The notes below the pieces were generated by a model that had not been told where the DNA came from, did no database searches, and worked only from the letters and a program-made list of their open reading frames with translations. This document shows, in pieces, positions 1-6,766 of a stretch of DNA of 8,316 bases. Both the position numbers and the translations under genes were made by a program. Position 1 is the first letter of the stretch; each line of letters opens with the position of its first letter. This DNA comes from Methanoregula sp. (GTDB taxonomy: Archaea > Halobacteriota > Methanomicrobia > Methanomicrobiales > Methanospirillaceae), in NCBI GenBank assembly GCA_028705545.1, contig JAQWDG010000063.1:1-8316 (forward strand), read 5' to 3'.

Positions 1-1637
1 TACTGCACGCCCGGATCCGGCGTGTTGTTGCCCATCCAGACAAGCGATTCCTCCCAGTCGGGATCGAGCCGGATGCCCCCCAGGGATGCACTGGCATAGA
101 TGCCGGAGACCGAAGTGCCGACAAAGAGAACCGCGATAAGGACCGCTACGGCAAGGAACCCGAGCACAGGGTAATCGGATGCGGCAGTCCCGGCGGCAGC
201 CTTTTTTGCTTTTTTCGATATTTTCTTCCGGCCTTCCAACGGTATGGTGCGGTCTTTTGATTCGGGATCACGGGAATTCCGGGCAGCACCGATGGCCCGG
301 TGCACTGCCGGCCATGCCTGTTCTATAGCAAATCCCATAAGGACGGCAGAGAGCAGCGCGATGTTTATGGCAAGATAATACTCGTACCTCACGTGCTGCC
401 AGGTGGCAAAAAAGATCACCGCAGACCATGCAAGAAGAAAGATCTGGTGCGGGCGGACATTTTTGAAATTTTTCCAGGCAAGAACGAGAAATCCCCCGGC
501 AAAGAGGAGCAGGCCGTAGTTGAACGAATTCCACGCATCTCCAGGCGACCAGCCCCGGGCCTCGAGAACGGTCTGCGTGACCGGTGCCTGGCCAAAAAAG
601 GCAAAGAGCGATGCAATGAGCAGGCCGTAGATCTGCGGGACGGCGATATAGAGGATCAGAGCACCGGCCGCAGCGCACCCGGCAAGCGCGGCAGGGAAAT
701 ACCACCGGTTTTTCCCGGCGCAGTACCGGGACAGGCAATAGAGGATGACCGTTCCTGCAATCAACCCAAGATATGCATAGATATGCCCGATGGAATAGGT
801 CGAAAGACTCAGCCCTGGATCCTTGATCCCGAAGATCAGCAGGCCGATACATGCCGTGACAAAGACAATGCTGTTGACCACGAGGAGATATTCACCCGAA
901 TGCCCGCGGTACGCATCGATGACGAACTGTACGACCGTATAGACTCCCACGATCAGGGCAAAGAGGATCATGGTCGGCATGACAAAGAGACCCAGGAGAT
1001 AGCCGATACCGGCGACAAACGCTAAAAAGAGGATTTTTTTCTGCGCTGCGATCTGTTTTAAGTCGATTGCGGCGTCACGGGCCGATATGAGTGCATAACA
1101 GTACAGCAGGCAGAACAGGGTCGAAAAAAGTACCTCCGCGATATGGTGATCGATATACCCGTACAGGGAGACGGTATAAAACTGCCCGGAGACTGCTGCA
1201 GTAAAACCGGATGCCAGGATGCCGGTCTTCCAGTCACCGAAGTACCGCCCCACGTAATACATGAGCACGACAATTGCGGCGGCAAAAAGCGGGGTGGCAA
1301 GGAGGGCAGTCCCGATAATTTCAGGACGCGTAAATGCCCCGGTGATCATACAAACCGTGGCAATGATCGTGGGAAAGAGCGGGCCCCAGTAGACGACCGT
1401 CCCGTGCGGGTAATAGGACATGGGATCGAACCAGTTGTACCCCGGGAAATGGGCGAGGATCAGTTCGACCTGCCGCAGGTTATAGAAGGGGTCGTCCATG
1501 GCCACCAGGCTCATGATGTCCGTGGTCCCGGTTGTGAGACCGGGGAGCAGGCGCAGCCAGAGGGCAAAGAGGGCAAAAAACGCAACAAGGCCGGCGATCA
1601 GGTAGTTCCGGCGTTTTTTAAAAGCGGGGGGGATCAT
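1..1637 (-). CDS. aglB: STT3/AglB oligosaccharyltransferase, N-terminal part (runs off the left edge)
   Basis: Catalytic membrane subunit of archaeal N-glycosylation; it transfers a lipid-linked oligosaccharide to Asn in Asn-X-Ser/Thr on the outer face of the membrane. I translated the minus strand by eye from 1637 and found one unbroken frame of 545 codons. Family landmarks occur in order: a basic start followed by TM1 (about residues 12-30); MDDPFYNLRQVE with the acidic pair D48-D49 of the first external loop; YPHGTVVYWGP (76-86); GYIDHHIAEVLF (160-171), the DHH-type second acidic motif; TVLE (356-359), equivalent to the TIxE motif; and QHVRYEYY (414-421). A Lys/Arg-rich loop (about 446-487) precedes another TM, then DWEESLVWM, the approach to the soluble domain. 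The catalytic WWDYG motif and C-terminal domain lie outside the window. ATG 1637 is preferred because it gives the usual short basic N-terminus; an in-frame ATG at 1667 is the alternative. Neither has a strong ribosome binding site. Probably cotranscribed with the gene ending at 1688. Confidence 0.95.
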   Translation of the reverse strand, partial: MIPPAFKKRRNYLIAGLVAFFALFALWLRLLPGLTTGTTDIMSLVAMDDPFYNLRQVELILAHFPGYNWFDPMSYYPHGTVVYWGPLFPTIIATVCMITGAFTRPEIIGTALLATPLFAAAIVVLMYYVGRYFGDWKTGILASGFTAAVSGQFYTVSLYGYIDHHIAEVLFSTLFCLLYCYALISARDAAIDLKQIAAQKKILFLAFVAGIGYLLGLFVMPTMILFALIVGVYTVVQFVIDAYRGHSGEYLLVVNSIVFVTACIGLLIFGIKDPGLSLSTYSIGHIYAYLGLIAGTVILYCLSRYCAGKNRWYFPAALAGCAAAGALILYIAVPQIYGLLIASLFAFFGQAPVTQTVLEARGWSPGDAWNSFNYGLLLFAGGFLVLAWKNFKNVRPHQIFLLAWSAVIFFATWQHVRYEYYLAINIALLSAVLMGFAIEQAWPAVHRAIGAARNSRDPESKDRTIPLEGRKKISKKAKKAAAGTAASDYPVLGFLAVAVLIAVLFVGTSVSGIYASASLGGIRLDPDWEESLVWMGNNTPDPGVQ

Positions 1638-1661
1638 CGTAAAACAACTCACGGGGAAAAG

Positions 1662-1685
1662 GCCCATGCAGGAAAAAACATGGGC
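1662..1685 (-). other. Intergenic hairpin before aglB
   Basis: A perfect 7-bp inverted repeat, GCCCATG and CATGGGC, has a 10-nt T-rich loop (TTTTTTCCTG on the minus strand). It begins two bases after the stop codon of the upstream small gene and its second arm contains the alternative aglB start codon (ATG at 1667). In RNA it could form a short stem between the two cistrons. It could be a processing or attenuation element, or it could hide the 1667 start and favour 1637. The function is a guess; the repeat itself is directly visible. Confidence 0.35.
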
Positions 1686-1687
1686 TG

Positions 1688-2071
1688 TTATTCTTCCTTC
1701 TTTGTCTCCTTCTTCCGTTTCAGGTAGTACCACGCGCCGGCTCCTGCCGCAGCAATCACGATAATAATTACCACAATGAGTTCAGGAGTGACAGAAAATC
1801 CGATTGTCCGGGGCACTGCCGACATCTCACCTTTGGGGCCGCCAAGATTCGTATCGCTGGTACTGACACCAATTTCGAGAGGGGTTGGGGTTACGCGATA
1901 TTTTTCCAGGAGCGTTGCATTGGCAAGCGAGGCATTGGTCACGTTGAGTTCCTGCACGGTCGCTACCGGCCCGGTTTCCTGTGCGGAAGGAACCGCAGCT
2001 CCGGCCGAAGGCAGGCAGAGACCGGCAAGCACGCAGATAACAAGTACGAAAATTACCGACCGTTTGCTCAT
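1688..2071 (-). CDS. Small secreted, C-terminally membrane-anchored protein with clustered N-glycosylation sequons
   Basis: A 127-residue protein that I do not recognise as a named family. It has a basic start (MSKR), a hydrophobic signal peptide (about residues 5-20) with a likely cleavage near A23-A26, a polar Ser/Thr-rich ectodomain (27-96), one transmembrane helix (about 98-117) and a highly charged Lys/Glu tail (118-127). This predicts an outside-facing domain with a cytoplasmic tail. Three Asn-X-Ser/Thr sequons sit within eleven residues: NVT (43-45), NAS (46-48) and NAT (51-53). The next gene on the strand is aglB, about 50 nt downstream, so an operon is likely and this protein may be a substrate or accessory of AglB (inference). 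The start is fixed by an in-frame stop 18 nt upstream of the ATG; no Shine-Dalgarno sequence precedes it. The signal peptide, anchor and co-orientation make it a better call than the overlapping opposite-strand frame. Confidence 0.8.
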   Translation of the reverse strand: MSKRSVIFVLVICVLAGLCLPSAGAAVPSAQETGPVATVQELNVTNASLANATLLEKYRVTPTPLEIGVSTSDTNLGGPKGEMSAVPRTIGFSVTPELIVVIIIVIAAAGAGAWYYLKRKKETKKEE

Positions 2072-2120
2072 GGGGATCAGGCTCTGTTAACCAAGAGTTC
2101 GACCGGACATATCATGAGGC

Positions 2121-2138
2121 TTGCGGTCAAAACCGCAA
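2121..2138. repeat. Perfect inverted repeat TTGCGGT-CAAA-ACCGCAA
   Basis: Two 7-nt arms with a 4-nt spacer lie in the 194-nt region between the divergent small membrane protein gene and the methyltransferase gene. It is about 50 bp upstream of the former's start codon. It could be a dimeric regulator's operator or, if the minus transcript begins at the AT-rich block near 2200, a hairpin in its leader. There is no run of T directly after it on either strand that would make it a convincing terminator. Confidence 0.4.
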
Positions 2139-2193
2139 CGTTTTACGCTGATGGCAGCCCGTTACCGGGACCACATCCGCGATCCCTTTTCTG

Positions 2194-2206
2194 ATTAAAA
2201 ATTTTT
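2194..2206. promoter_or_regulatory. AT-rich promoter candidate in the divergent intergenic region
   Basis: ATTAAAAATTTTT is the most TATA-like block between the two divergent starts and is nearly self-complementary, so it could bind TBP for either direction. For the methyltransferase it would place the transcription start near 2224-2226, giving a leader of about 40 nt. For the minus-strand gene the leader would be about 100 nt and contain the 2121-2138 hairpin. A second weak candidate, CTAAAATA (2248-2255), lies too close to the ATG at 2266 to serve it. Sequence inspection only. Confidence 0.3.
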
Positions 2207-2265
2207 GCCCTGACAGTGAGGGGATTCATAACCGAGTAATGAGATACCTAAAATAAGACGGGTTT

Positions 2266-3201
2266 ATGGCAGCACTTCCTCTCACTCCGATCATACCGGC
2301 ACGGCCTTTTTTAAAATGGGCGGGAGGCAAGTCGCAGCTTCTCTGTGAGTTTGGAGGCCGCCTGCCCGGTAAAAAAACCGGAGACCGGAACGTTACCGGC
2401 TTTGTCGAACCCTTTGTCGGGGGAGGGGCGATGTTTTTTTATTTTCGCCAACGGTTTGTGTCCGCGGAGAGCACGATCTGCGATATCAACCCCGAACTCA
2501 TCCTCGCTTACCGGGTCATCCGGCAAGCGGCAGACGACCTGATCGCGGAACTCGGGATCATCGACTCCGCGTTCCGGGAAAAAGACGACCGGGAAAAGGA
2601 AGCGTTTTACTACCGGATGCGGGACACATTCAACGAAACGAAAACTGCGAACGGATCCGGCATGCCGGGCCCGGGAGAAATACGGCACGTGGCACAGCTC
2701 ATCTTCCTCAACCATACCTGTTACAACGGCCTGTTCCGGGTCAATAAAAAGGGAAGGTTCAATGTCCCGTTCGGCAGGTACAAAAACCCGGATATCCTGA
2801 ATTGCGATAATATCCGTGCCGCATCGCACCTTCTTGAAAAAACCCGGATCATTCAGGGCGATTTTGTTGCGTGCAGGAAGTACGTGGACGACGAGACCTT
2901 CGTGTACCTCGATCCGCCGTACCGGCCGCTCAGCGCCACGGCCTCGTTTACCTCATACTCCCCGACCGGATTTACCGACCGCGACCAGAAACGGCTCGCA
3001 CGGTTTTATAAGGCCCTCGACCGCAAAGGGGCGATGGTGATGTTGAGCAACTCCGATCCCCTGACAGAGAACAACGGAGATTCGTTCCTCGAAGACCTCT
3101 ATGCCGGGTTCCGTATCGAGCGGGTGCCGGCACGACGGATGATCAACTGCAAGGGTGGCCGGCGCGGGGCGGTAAGCGAGCTCATCGTCACCAACTATTA
3201 A
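2266..3201 (+). CDS. dam: Dam/DpnM-like N6-adenine DNA methyltransferase (D12 class)
   Basis: Complete 311-residue enzyme that transfers methyl from S-adenosylmethionine to adenine N6 in DNA; family members of this type usually recognise GATC. Motifs in order: FLKWAGGKSQLL (15-26), the N-terminal AdoMet-binding signature; EPFVGGGAMFF (48-58), the FxGxG motif; DINPE (73-77), the acidic motif contacting AdoMet; LNHTCYNGLFRVNKKGRFNV (148-167), strongly typical of the Dam/DpnM group; DPPY (216-219), the catalytic motif; and a C-terminal ELIVTNY ending as in the family. Length is slightly above E. coli Dam (278). The GATC specificity is inferred from family resemblance. No restriction endonuclease gene lies on either side, so in this window it looks like an orphan methyltransferase; its neighbours are a divergent surface-protein gene and co-directional uvrB 89 nt downstream. 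The ATG at 2266 leaves a 14-residue leader before the first motif; no strong ribosome binding site is visible. Confidence 0.95.
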   Translation: MAALPLTPIIPARPFLKWAGGKSQLLCEFGGRLPGKKTGDRNVTGFVEPFVGGGAMFFYFRQRFVSAESTICDINPELILAYRVIRQAADDLIAELGIIDSAFREKDDREKEAFYYRMRDTFNETKTANGSGMPGPGEIRHVAQLIFLNHTCYNGLFRVNKKGRFNVPFGRYKNPDILNCDNIRAASHLLEKTRIIQGDFVACRKYVDDETFVYLDPPYRPLSATASFTSYSPTGFTDRDQKRLARFYKALDRKGAMVMLSNSDPLTENNGDSFLEDLYAGFRIERVPARRMINCKGGRRGAVSELIVTNY

Positions 3202-3257
3202 CCATAATAGGGAAGCCGGCCACACCCGCGATCAGTTTCATGCCGCAAGCGCGATCT

Positions 3258-3266
3258 CTTTAATAT
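3258..3266 (+). promoter_or_regulatory. TATA-box candidate for uvrB
   Basis: CTTTAATAT resembles the methanogen TATA consensus (TTTATATA type) and is centred about 27-28 nt upstream of the uvrB GTG. That is the TATA-to-start-site spacing expected in archaea, so transcription would begin at or very near the start codon and the mRNA would be leaderless. The sequence just before the GTG (ATTAAGCACC) has no Shine-Dalgarno motif, which agrees. It implies uvrB can be transcribed separately from the upstream methyltransferase gene. Confidence 0.45.
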
Positions 3267-3290
3267 CCGCTTTTTAGATCATTAAGCACC

Positions 3291-5237
3291 GTGACAGGAT
3301 TCGAACTGGTCTCAGCATTTGCTCCCGCAGGGTCCCAGCCGGAAGCGATAGCAAAACTCAACGACGGGATTGCCGACAATGCCCGGTTCCAGACACTCCT
3401 TGGCGTCACCGGTTCCGGCAAGACTTTTACGATGGCAAACGTGATAGCAGCGGCAAACAAACCGACGCTTGTCATTGCCCACAACAAGACGCTCGCCGCC
3501 CAGCTCTACCAGGAGTTCTGCGACTTTTTCCCGAAAAACCGTGTCGAGTACTTTGTCTCCTATTACGACTATTACCAGCCCGAGTCCTACCTCCCGGCAA
3601 AAGACCAGTACATCGAGAAAGATTCGTCGATAAACCCGAAAATAGAGATGCTCCGGCTCTCGGCTACCGCATCGCTCTCGTTTCGGCGCGACGTGATCGT
3701 GGTCGCCTCGGTCTCTTGCATCTTTGGGTTGGGCAACCCGGAGAACTTCCGGAACATGGGTTTTGATCTCTCGGTCGGCCAGAAAATCTCCCGAAACGAG
3801 ATCATGAGCCGGCTTTTGGACATCCAGTTCGAGCGAAACGATATCGACCTTGGGCCCGGGAAGTTCCGGGTCAAGGGGGACACCATCGATATCGTGCCCG
3901 GGTACTTCAACGATATCATCCGGATCGAACTTTTCGGGGACGAGATCGAACGGATCCGCGAGGTGGACAAAAACACCGGGGCAAAAAAGGAGGAGTTGAA
4001 ATATTTCTACGTGTATCCGGCCCGGCATTTCGTTACTCCCGAGAGCGCCCAGAAGCGGGCGATTGCCTCCATCAAAGAGGAACTCGATGAAGTACTGCCC
4101 ACGCTCGGGCTTATCGAGGCGCACCGGCTCAGGCAGCGCACGAACTTTGACCTCGAAATGATTCAGGAGACCGGATCCTGCAAGGGGATCGAGAACTATT
4201 CCCGGCATTTCGACGGCAGGAGTGCCGGCGAAAAACCCTACTGCCTGCTCGATTATTTCCCCGAAGATTTCCTCATGATCATCGATGAGAGCCACCAGAC
4301 GATCCCGCAGCTCCACGGGATGTTCAACGGCGACCGTTCGCGTAAGGAGACGCTTGTGAACTACGGCTTCCGGCTCCCGTCCGCGCTCGATAACCGCCCC
4401 TTGAAATTCCACGAGTTCGAGCAGTACATGCGCCAGGTGGTCTTTGTCTCGGCAACACCGGGCCCGTACGAACAGAAGCACTCCACGCAGGTAGTCGAGC
4501 AGATCATCCGCCCGACCGGGCTTATCGACCCGGCAGTCGAAGTCCGCCCCATCGAGGGGCAGACGCTCGATGTGATCGAAGAGACCAAAAAGACGATCGC
4601 CCGGGGCGACCGGGTGCTCGTGACCACGCTCACGAAAAAACTCGCCGAGGAGCTCTCCGAGTACCTTGCCGATCGGGGAATCAAGACCCGGTACCTCCAC
4701 TCCGAGATCCAGACGCTCGAACGCACCGAGATCATCCGACAGCTCCGTCTCGGCAAGTTCGATGTGCTCGTCGGGATAAACCTCCTGCGGGAGGGCCTCG
4801 ACATCCCCGAGGTCGGGTTCATCGGTATCCTCGACGCGGACAAGGAAGGGTTCCTCCGCGATGCCCGGAGCCTGATCCAGATCATCGGGCGGGCGGCCCG
4901 CAATGTACATTCAAAGGTGGTCCTGTACGCGGACTCCGTCACCGATTCAATGAAAGCCGCGATCAGCGAGACGCAGCGCCGGCGCGAGCTGCAGATCGCC
5001 TATAACGAAAAGCACCACATCGTCCCGCAGACGATTATAAAACCGGTAAAGGAAAAGGAGGTCGAGGTAAAGGATACCAAGTACCTCCCGAAGGCGGAGA
5101 TCCCGAACGTGGTAATCGATCTCGAAAAACAGATGCGGGACGCGGCGGACAATCTCGATTTCGAGCGGGCGATTGCATTGCGCGACCAGATAAAAAAATT
5201 AAACGAGCGGTTAAAAGAGGGCGGGAAACACCCGTAG
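3291..5237 (+). CDS. uvrB: Excinuclease ABC subunit B (UvrB)
   Basis: Complete 648-residue damage-verification helicase of nucleotide excision repair; UvrA loads it onto lesions and it recruits UvrC for incision. Domains and motifs in order: FELVSAFAPAGSQPEAI (4-20), the conserved start; Walker A GVTGSGKT (38-45); the damage-probing beta-hairpin region YFVSYYDYYQPESYLP (87-102); SVSCIFGLGNP (140-150); Walker B DESH (332-335); SATPGPYE (387-394); GINLLREGLDIPEV (495-508); helicase motif VI QIIGRAARN (530-538); and a C-terminal UVR motif (about 605-640) for UvrC contact. All key residues seem intact and the length is normal. The GTG at 3291 is chosen because the family N-terminus begins right after it and the next in-frame Met (residue 48) lies beyond Walker A. 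uvrA and uvrC are not in the window. This is a bacterial-type repair gene, which some methanogens possess, presumably by ancient transfer; its base and codon use look like its neighbours. Confidence 0.98.
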   Translation: MTGFELVSAFAPAGSQPEAIAKLNDGIADNARFQTLLGVTGSGKTFTMANVIAAANKPTLVIAHNKTLAAQLYQEFCDFFPKNRVEYFVSYYDYYQPESYLPAKDQYIEKDSSINPKIEMLRLSATASLSFRRDVIVVASVSCIFGLGNPENFRNMGFDLSVGQKISRNEIMSRLLDIQFERNDIDLGPGKFRVKGDTIDIVPGYFNDIIRIELFGDEIERIREVDKNTGAKKEELKYFYVYPARHFVTPESAQKRAIASIKEELDEVLPTLGLIEAHRLRQRTNFDLEMIQETGSCKGIENYSRHFDGRSAGEKPYCLLDYFPEDFLMIIDESHQTIPQLHGMFNGDRSRKETLVNYGFRLPSALDNRPLKFHEFEQYMRQVVFVSATPGPYEQKHSTQVVEQIIRPTGLIDPAVEVRPIEGQTLDVIEETKKTIARGDRVLVTTLTKKLAEELSEYLADRGIKTRYLHSEIQTLERTEIIRQLRLGKFDVLVGINLLREGLDIPEVGFIGILDADKEGFLRDARSLIQIIGRAARNVHSKVVLYADSVTDSMKAAISETQRRRELQIAYNEKHHIVPQTIIKPVKEKEVEVKDTKYLPKAEIPNVVIDLEKQMRDAADNLDFERAIALRDQIKKLNERLKEGGKHP

Positions 5238-5253
5238 TTTCCCGGCGGCCCGG

Positions 5254-6606
5254 CTACTTTGCCAAAAACTCTGCGGGGACGCTGGCATTCTCTTTGTCGC
5301 GCATCCCGACGCGGTAATAGCGCTTGATGAACTCCCGGACCTTCTCCGATTCGATCCAGCCCTGGTCGAGCTGGGTGACGATCCGGTCGATCTCCCGTGC
5401 CTGCAGCACGATCTTATCGGTCACATCGCCGGGGGTAAGGCTGGAAAGCCCGACAATCACGGCAAGCGGGTTTCTTATATGGTCGCCGAGGATCGCGAAC
5501 TGCTCGATGTTCTTTTCTATCTGTTCGAGGGCCTGCCTTTTGACCGCCTCCATCTGCTTTTTGTCGGTGATATCGATAAACGAAGCCATGATGCAGACCG
5601 GGCTGTCGCGTTCGTTCTTCACGAGATTAATCCAGAGGAGGACGTAGAACGATTTCTTATTTATCTTATAAAGGCAGATTTCGCCAAACCAGCTCCCCTT
5701 CTTTTTCAGCGCTTCCTTAATGGTCTCCCCAATATCCTTAGACGCCACGTATTCCCAGAGAGTTTTTCCGGTAAAATCCACTGCCCCCTGCGAACCCATC
5801 AGGGTATGGAGGGACGAGTTCACGTAGGTGATGGTATAATCGTGGTTCATGATCGCGATCGCGTTGATGGACGAGCTGATCGCGTGGTCCTTGATAATTA
5901 ATGCCTCTTCTGCCTGTTTCCTCGCGGTGATATCCACGATCGTGCAGACGAACTGGTCGTCGGCCAGCTGGCCGGCGGAGAGCAGCACCCACCGGGGCGA
6001 GCCGGCTTTTGTGACAAACCGGGTTTCGAGGTTTTCGACATTTCCCTGGCCCGACAACAGGGAGAAGAAGTGCTCGCGGTCCGACGGGTCAGCCCAGAGC
6101 CGGTCGAACGGGACGGCGGCCGCTTCTTCCGGTACATACCCGAGCGTTTCGGCAAAACGCCGGTTTACCTCGACAACCGACCGGTCAGAATCCCTGACAA
6201 GGCCAATCCCGGCTTCGGAATGGTTGAAGATCCCCCGGTACTTTACCTCGTTCTTACGCATGTGCGTGGCAAGGCTTGAAACGACTGCGGCAACACCGAT
6301 TACGACAAAACAGGTGACGGCAGAAGCGGCAAGGTTCTGGACGGCGCCGTTTGTGAGGAGCGCCACTATCCCGATATAGAGGGCAGCGACTCCGACCGCA
6401 TAGATCACGCCCCACCGGGGATACCAGTAGGCCGCAATCACGATCGGGATATAGAGGAGATTGGTAGCAACAGCGGTTGTACCATAGTGGAAGGCAAGGA
6501 TATTGATCAAAAGCGCAAGGATGGTGGTGTTGACGATGATAAAGAGCCAGAGATCGACCAGGCTTTCCTCGCGTTCCAAAAACAGGGATCTCTTCTCCAG
6601 CTTCAT
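5254..6606 (-). CDS. Membrane-bound two-PAS sensor with HisKA-like domain and no ATPase domain
   Basis: 450-residue signalling protein. A charged N-terminus (1-17) is followed by about four transmembrane helices (18-38, 44-62, 66-86, 92-114), PAS domain 1 (about 118-230, ending DITARKQAEEAL), PAS domain 2 (about 236-350, ending DITDKKQME) and a helical segment (351-412) containing GDHIRNPL. That segment matches a histidine kinase H-box (H-x-x-R-N-P-L), with H376 the candidate phosphoacceptor. After GWIESEKVREF (416-426) the protein ends; the N, G1 and G2 boxes of a HATPase_c domain are absent. The stop lies beyond this characteristic ending, and I recall similar endings in PAS proteins of Methanoregula relatives, so this looks like a natural architecture and not a truncation. 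It may pass phosphate via a partner kinase or signal by protein contact (inference); the ligand is unknown. No response regulator is adjacent. Its 3' end faces uvrB with a 16-nt spacer. Confidence 0.9.
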   Translation of the reverse strand: MKLEKRSLFLEREESLVDLWLFIIVNTTILALLINILAFHYGTTAVATNLLYIPIVIAAYWYPRWGVIYAVGVAALYIGIVALLTNGAVQNLAASAVTCFVVIGVAAVVSSLATHMRKNEVKYRGIFNHSEAGIGLVRDSDRSVVEVNRRFAETLGYVPEEAAAVPFDRLWADPSDREHFFSLLSGQGNVENLETRFVTKAGSPRWVLLSAGQLADDQFVCTIVDITARKQAEEALIIKDHAISSSINAIAIMNHDYTITYVNSSLHTLMGSQGAVDFTGKTLWEYVASKDIGETIKEALKKKGSWFGEICLYKINKKSFYVLLWINLVKNERDSPVCIMASFIDITDKKQMEAVKRQALEQIEKNIEQFAILGDHIRNPLAVIVGLSSLTPGDVTDKIVLQAREIDRIVTQLDQGWIESEKVREFIKRYYRVGMRDKENASVPAEFLAK

Positions 6607-6628
6607 GCACGACCGGTCCTGCGTATCG

Positions 6629-6639
6629 TTTTTAAAAAA
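6629..6639 (-). promoter_or_regulatory. TATA-box candidate for the PAS sensor gene
   Basis: On the minus strand TTTTTTAAAAA is centred about 27-28 nt upstream of the ATG at 6606. That is the spacing expected if transcription starts at or next to the start codon, giving a leaderless mRNA. The intervening bases (ending GGACCGGTCGTGC) contain no clear Shine-Dalgarno sequence but do contain the 8-bp palindrome GACCGGTC (6611-6618), positioned where a repressor could block transcription initiation. Confidence 0.4.
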
Positions 6640-6728
6640 CCGGGGAACGGCCCTCTCGCTTTTCCCATGGATATCCCCGCGTATGATTCCTCATTGCACA
6701 AACCTCAATTAATACTTTTTGGTGGATA

Positions 6729-6766
6729 TTCCCCGGATAACGCGAAAAAACCCGGCGATCGGGGAA
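6729..6766. repeat. Inverted repeat TTCCCCG / CGGGGAA
   Basis: Perfect 7-nt arms at 6729-6735 and 6760-6766 are separated by 24 nt. The right arm overlaps the small terminator-like stem at 6751-6763, so the two foldings would compete in RNA. A further direct copy of CGGGGAAC is at 6641-6648. This may be a regulatory site or chance in CG-rich intergenic sequence. Confidence 0.3.
6745..6763 (-). terminator. Hairpin plus T6 tract, terminator candidate
   Basis: On the minus strand a short all-GC stem (CCCG, loop ATCGC, CGGG) is followed at once by TTTTTT. It would act on transcripts coming from polB that pass the first T tract, before the sensor gene promoter. Archaeal termination depends mainly on the T run, so the weak 4-bp stem is not disqualifying. 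Confidence 0.35.

Noticed and set aside
268..852. Minus-strand open frame of 194 codons
   Set aside because: It is a different frame on the same strand as aglB, with no motif; the aglB frame runs straight through it.
300..1025. Plus-strand open frame of 241 codons
   Set aside because: It is antisense to aglB, which shows ordered STT3 motifs in its frame; the plus-strand product is rich in Arg, Asp and Lys with no recognisable domain, as expected for a shadow of a membrane protein gene.
1143..1727. Plus-strand open frame of 194 codons
   Set aside because: It is antisense to the N-terminal part of aglB and the end of the small membrane protein gene, with no motif.
2114..2194. Plus-strand 26-codon open frame in the divergent intergenic region
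   Set aside because: It has no ribosome binding site or suitably placed TATA box, and it spans the inverted repeat at 2121-2138; most likely chance.
3312..4910. Minus-strand open frame of 532 codons
   Set aside because: It lies wholly within uvrB in antisense. Its length is explained by codon bias, and its product is a low-complexity mix of Asp, Glu, Leu, Val and Arg.
5238..5253. GC-rich spacer between uvrB and the sensor gene as a bidirectional terminator
   Set aside because: The CCGG repeats can form only a 4-bp stem, and only a three-base T run (plus strand, before the stem) is present, so support is too weak.
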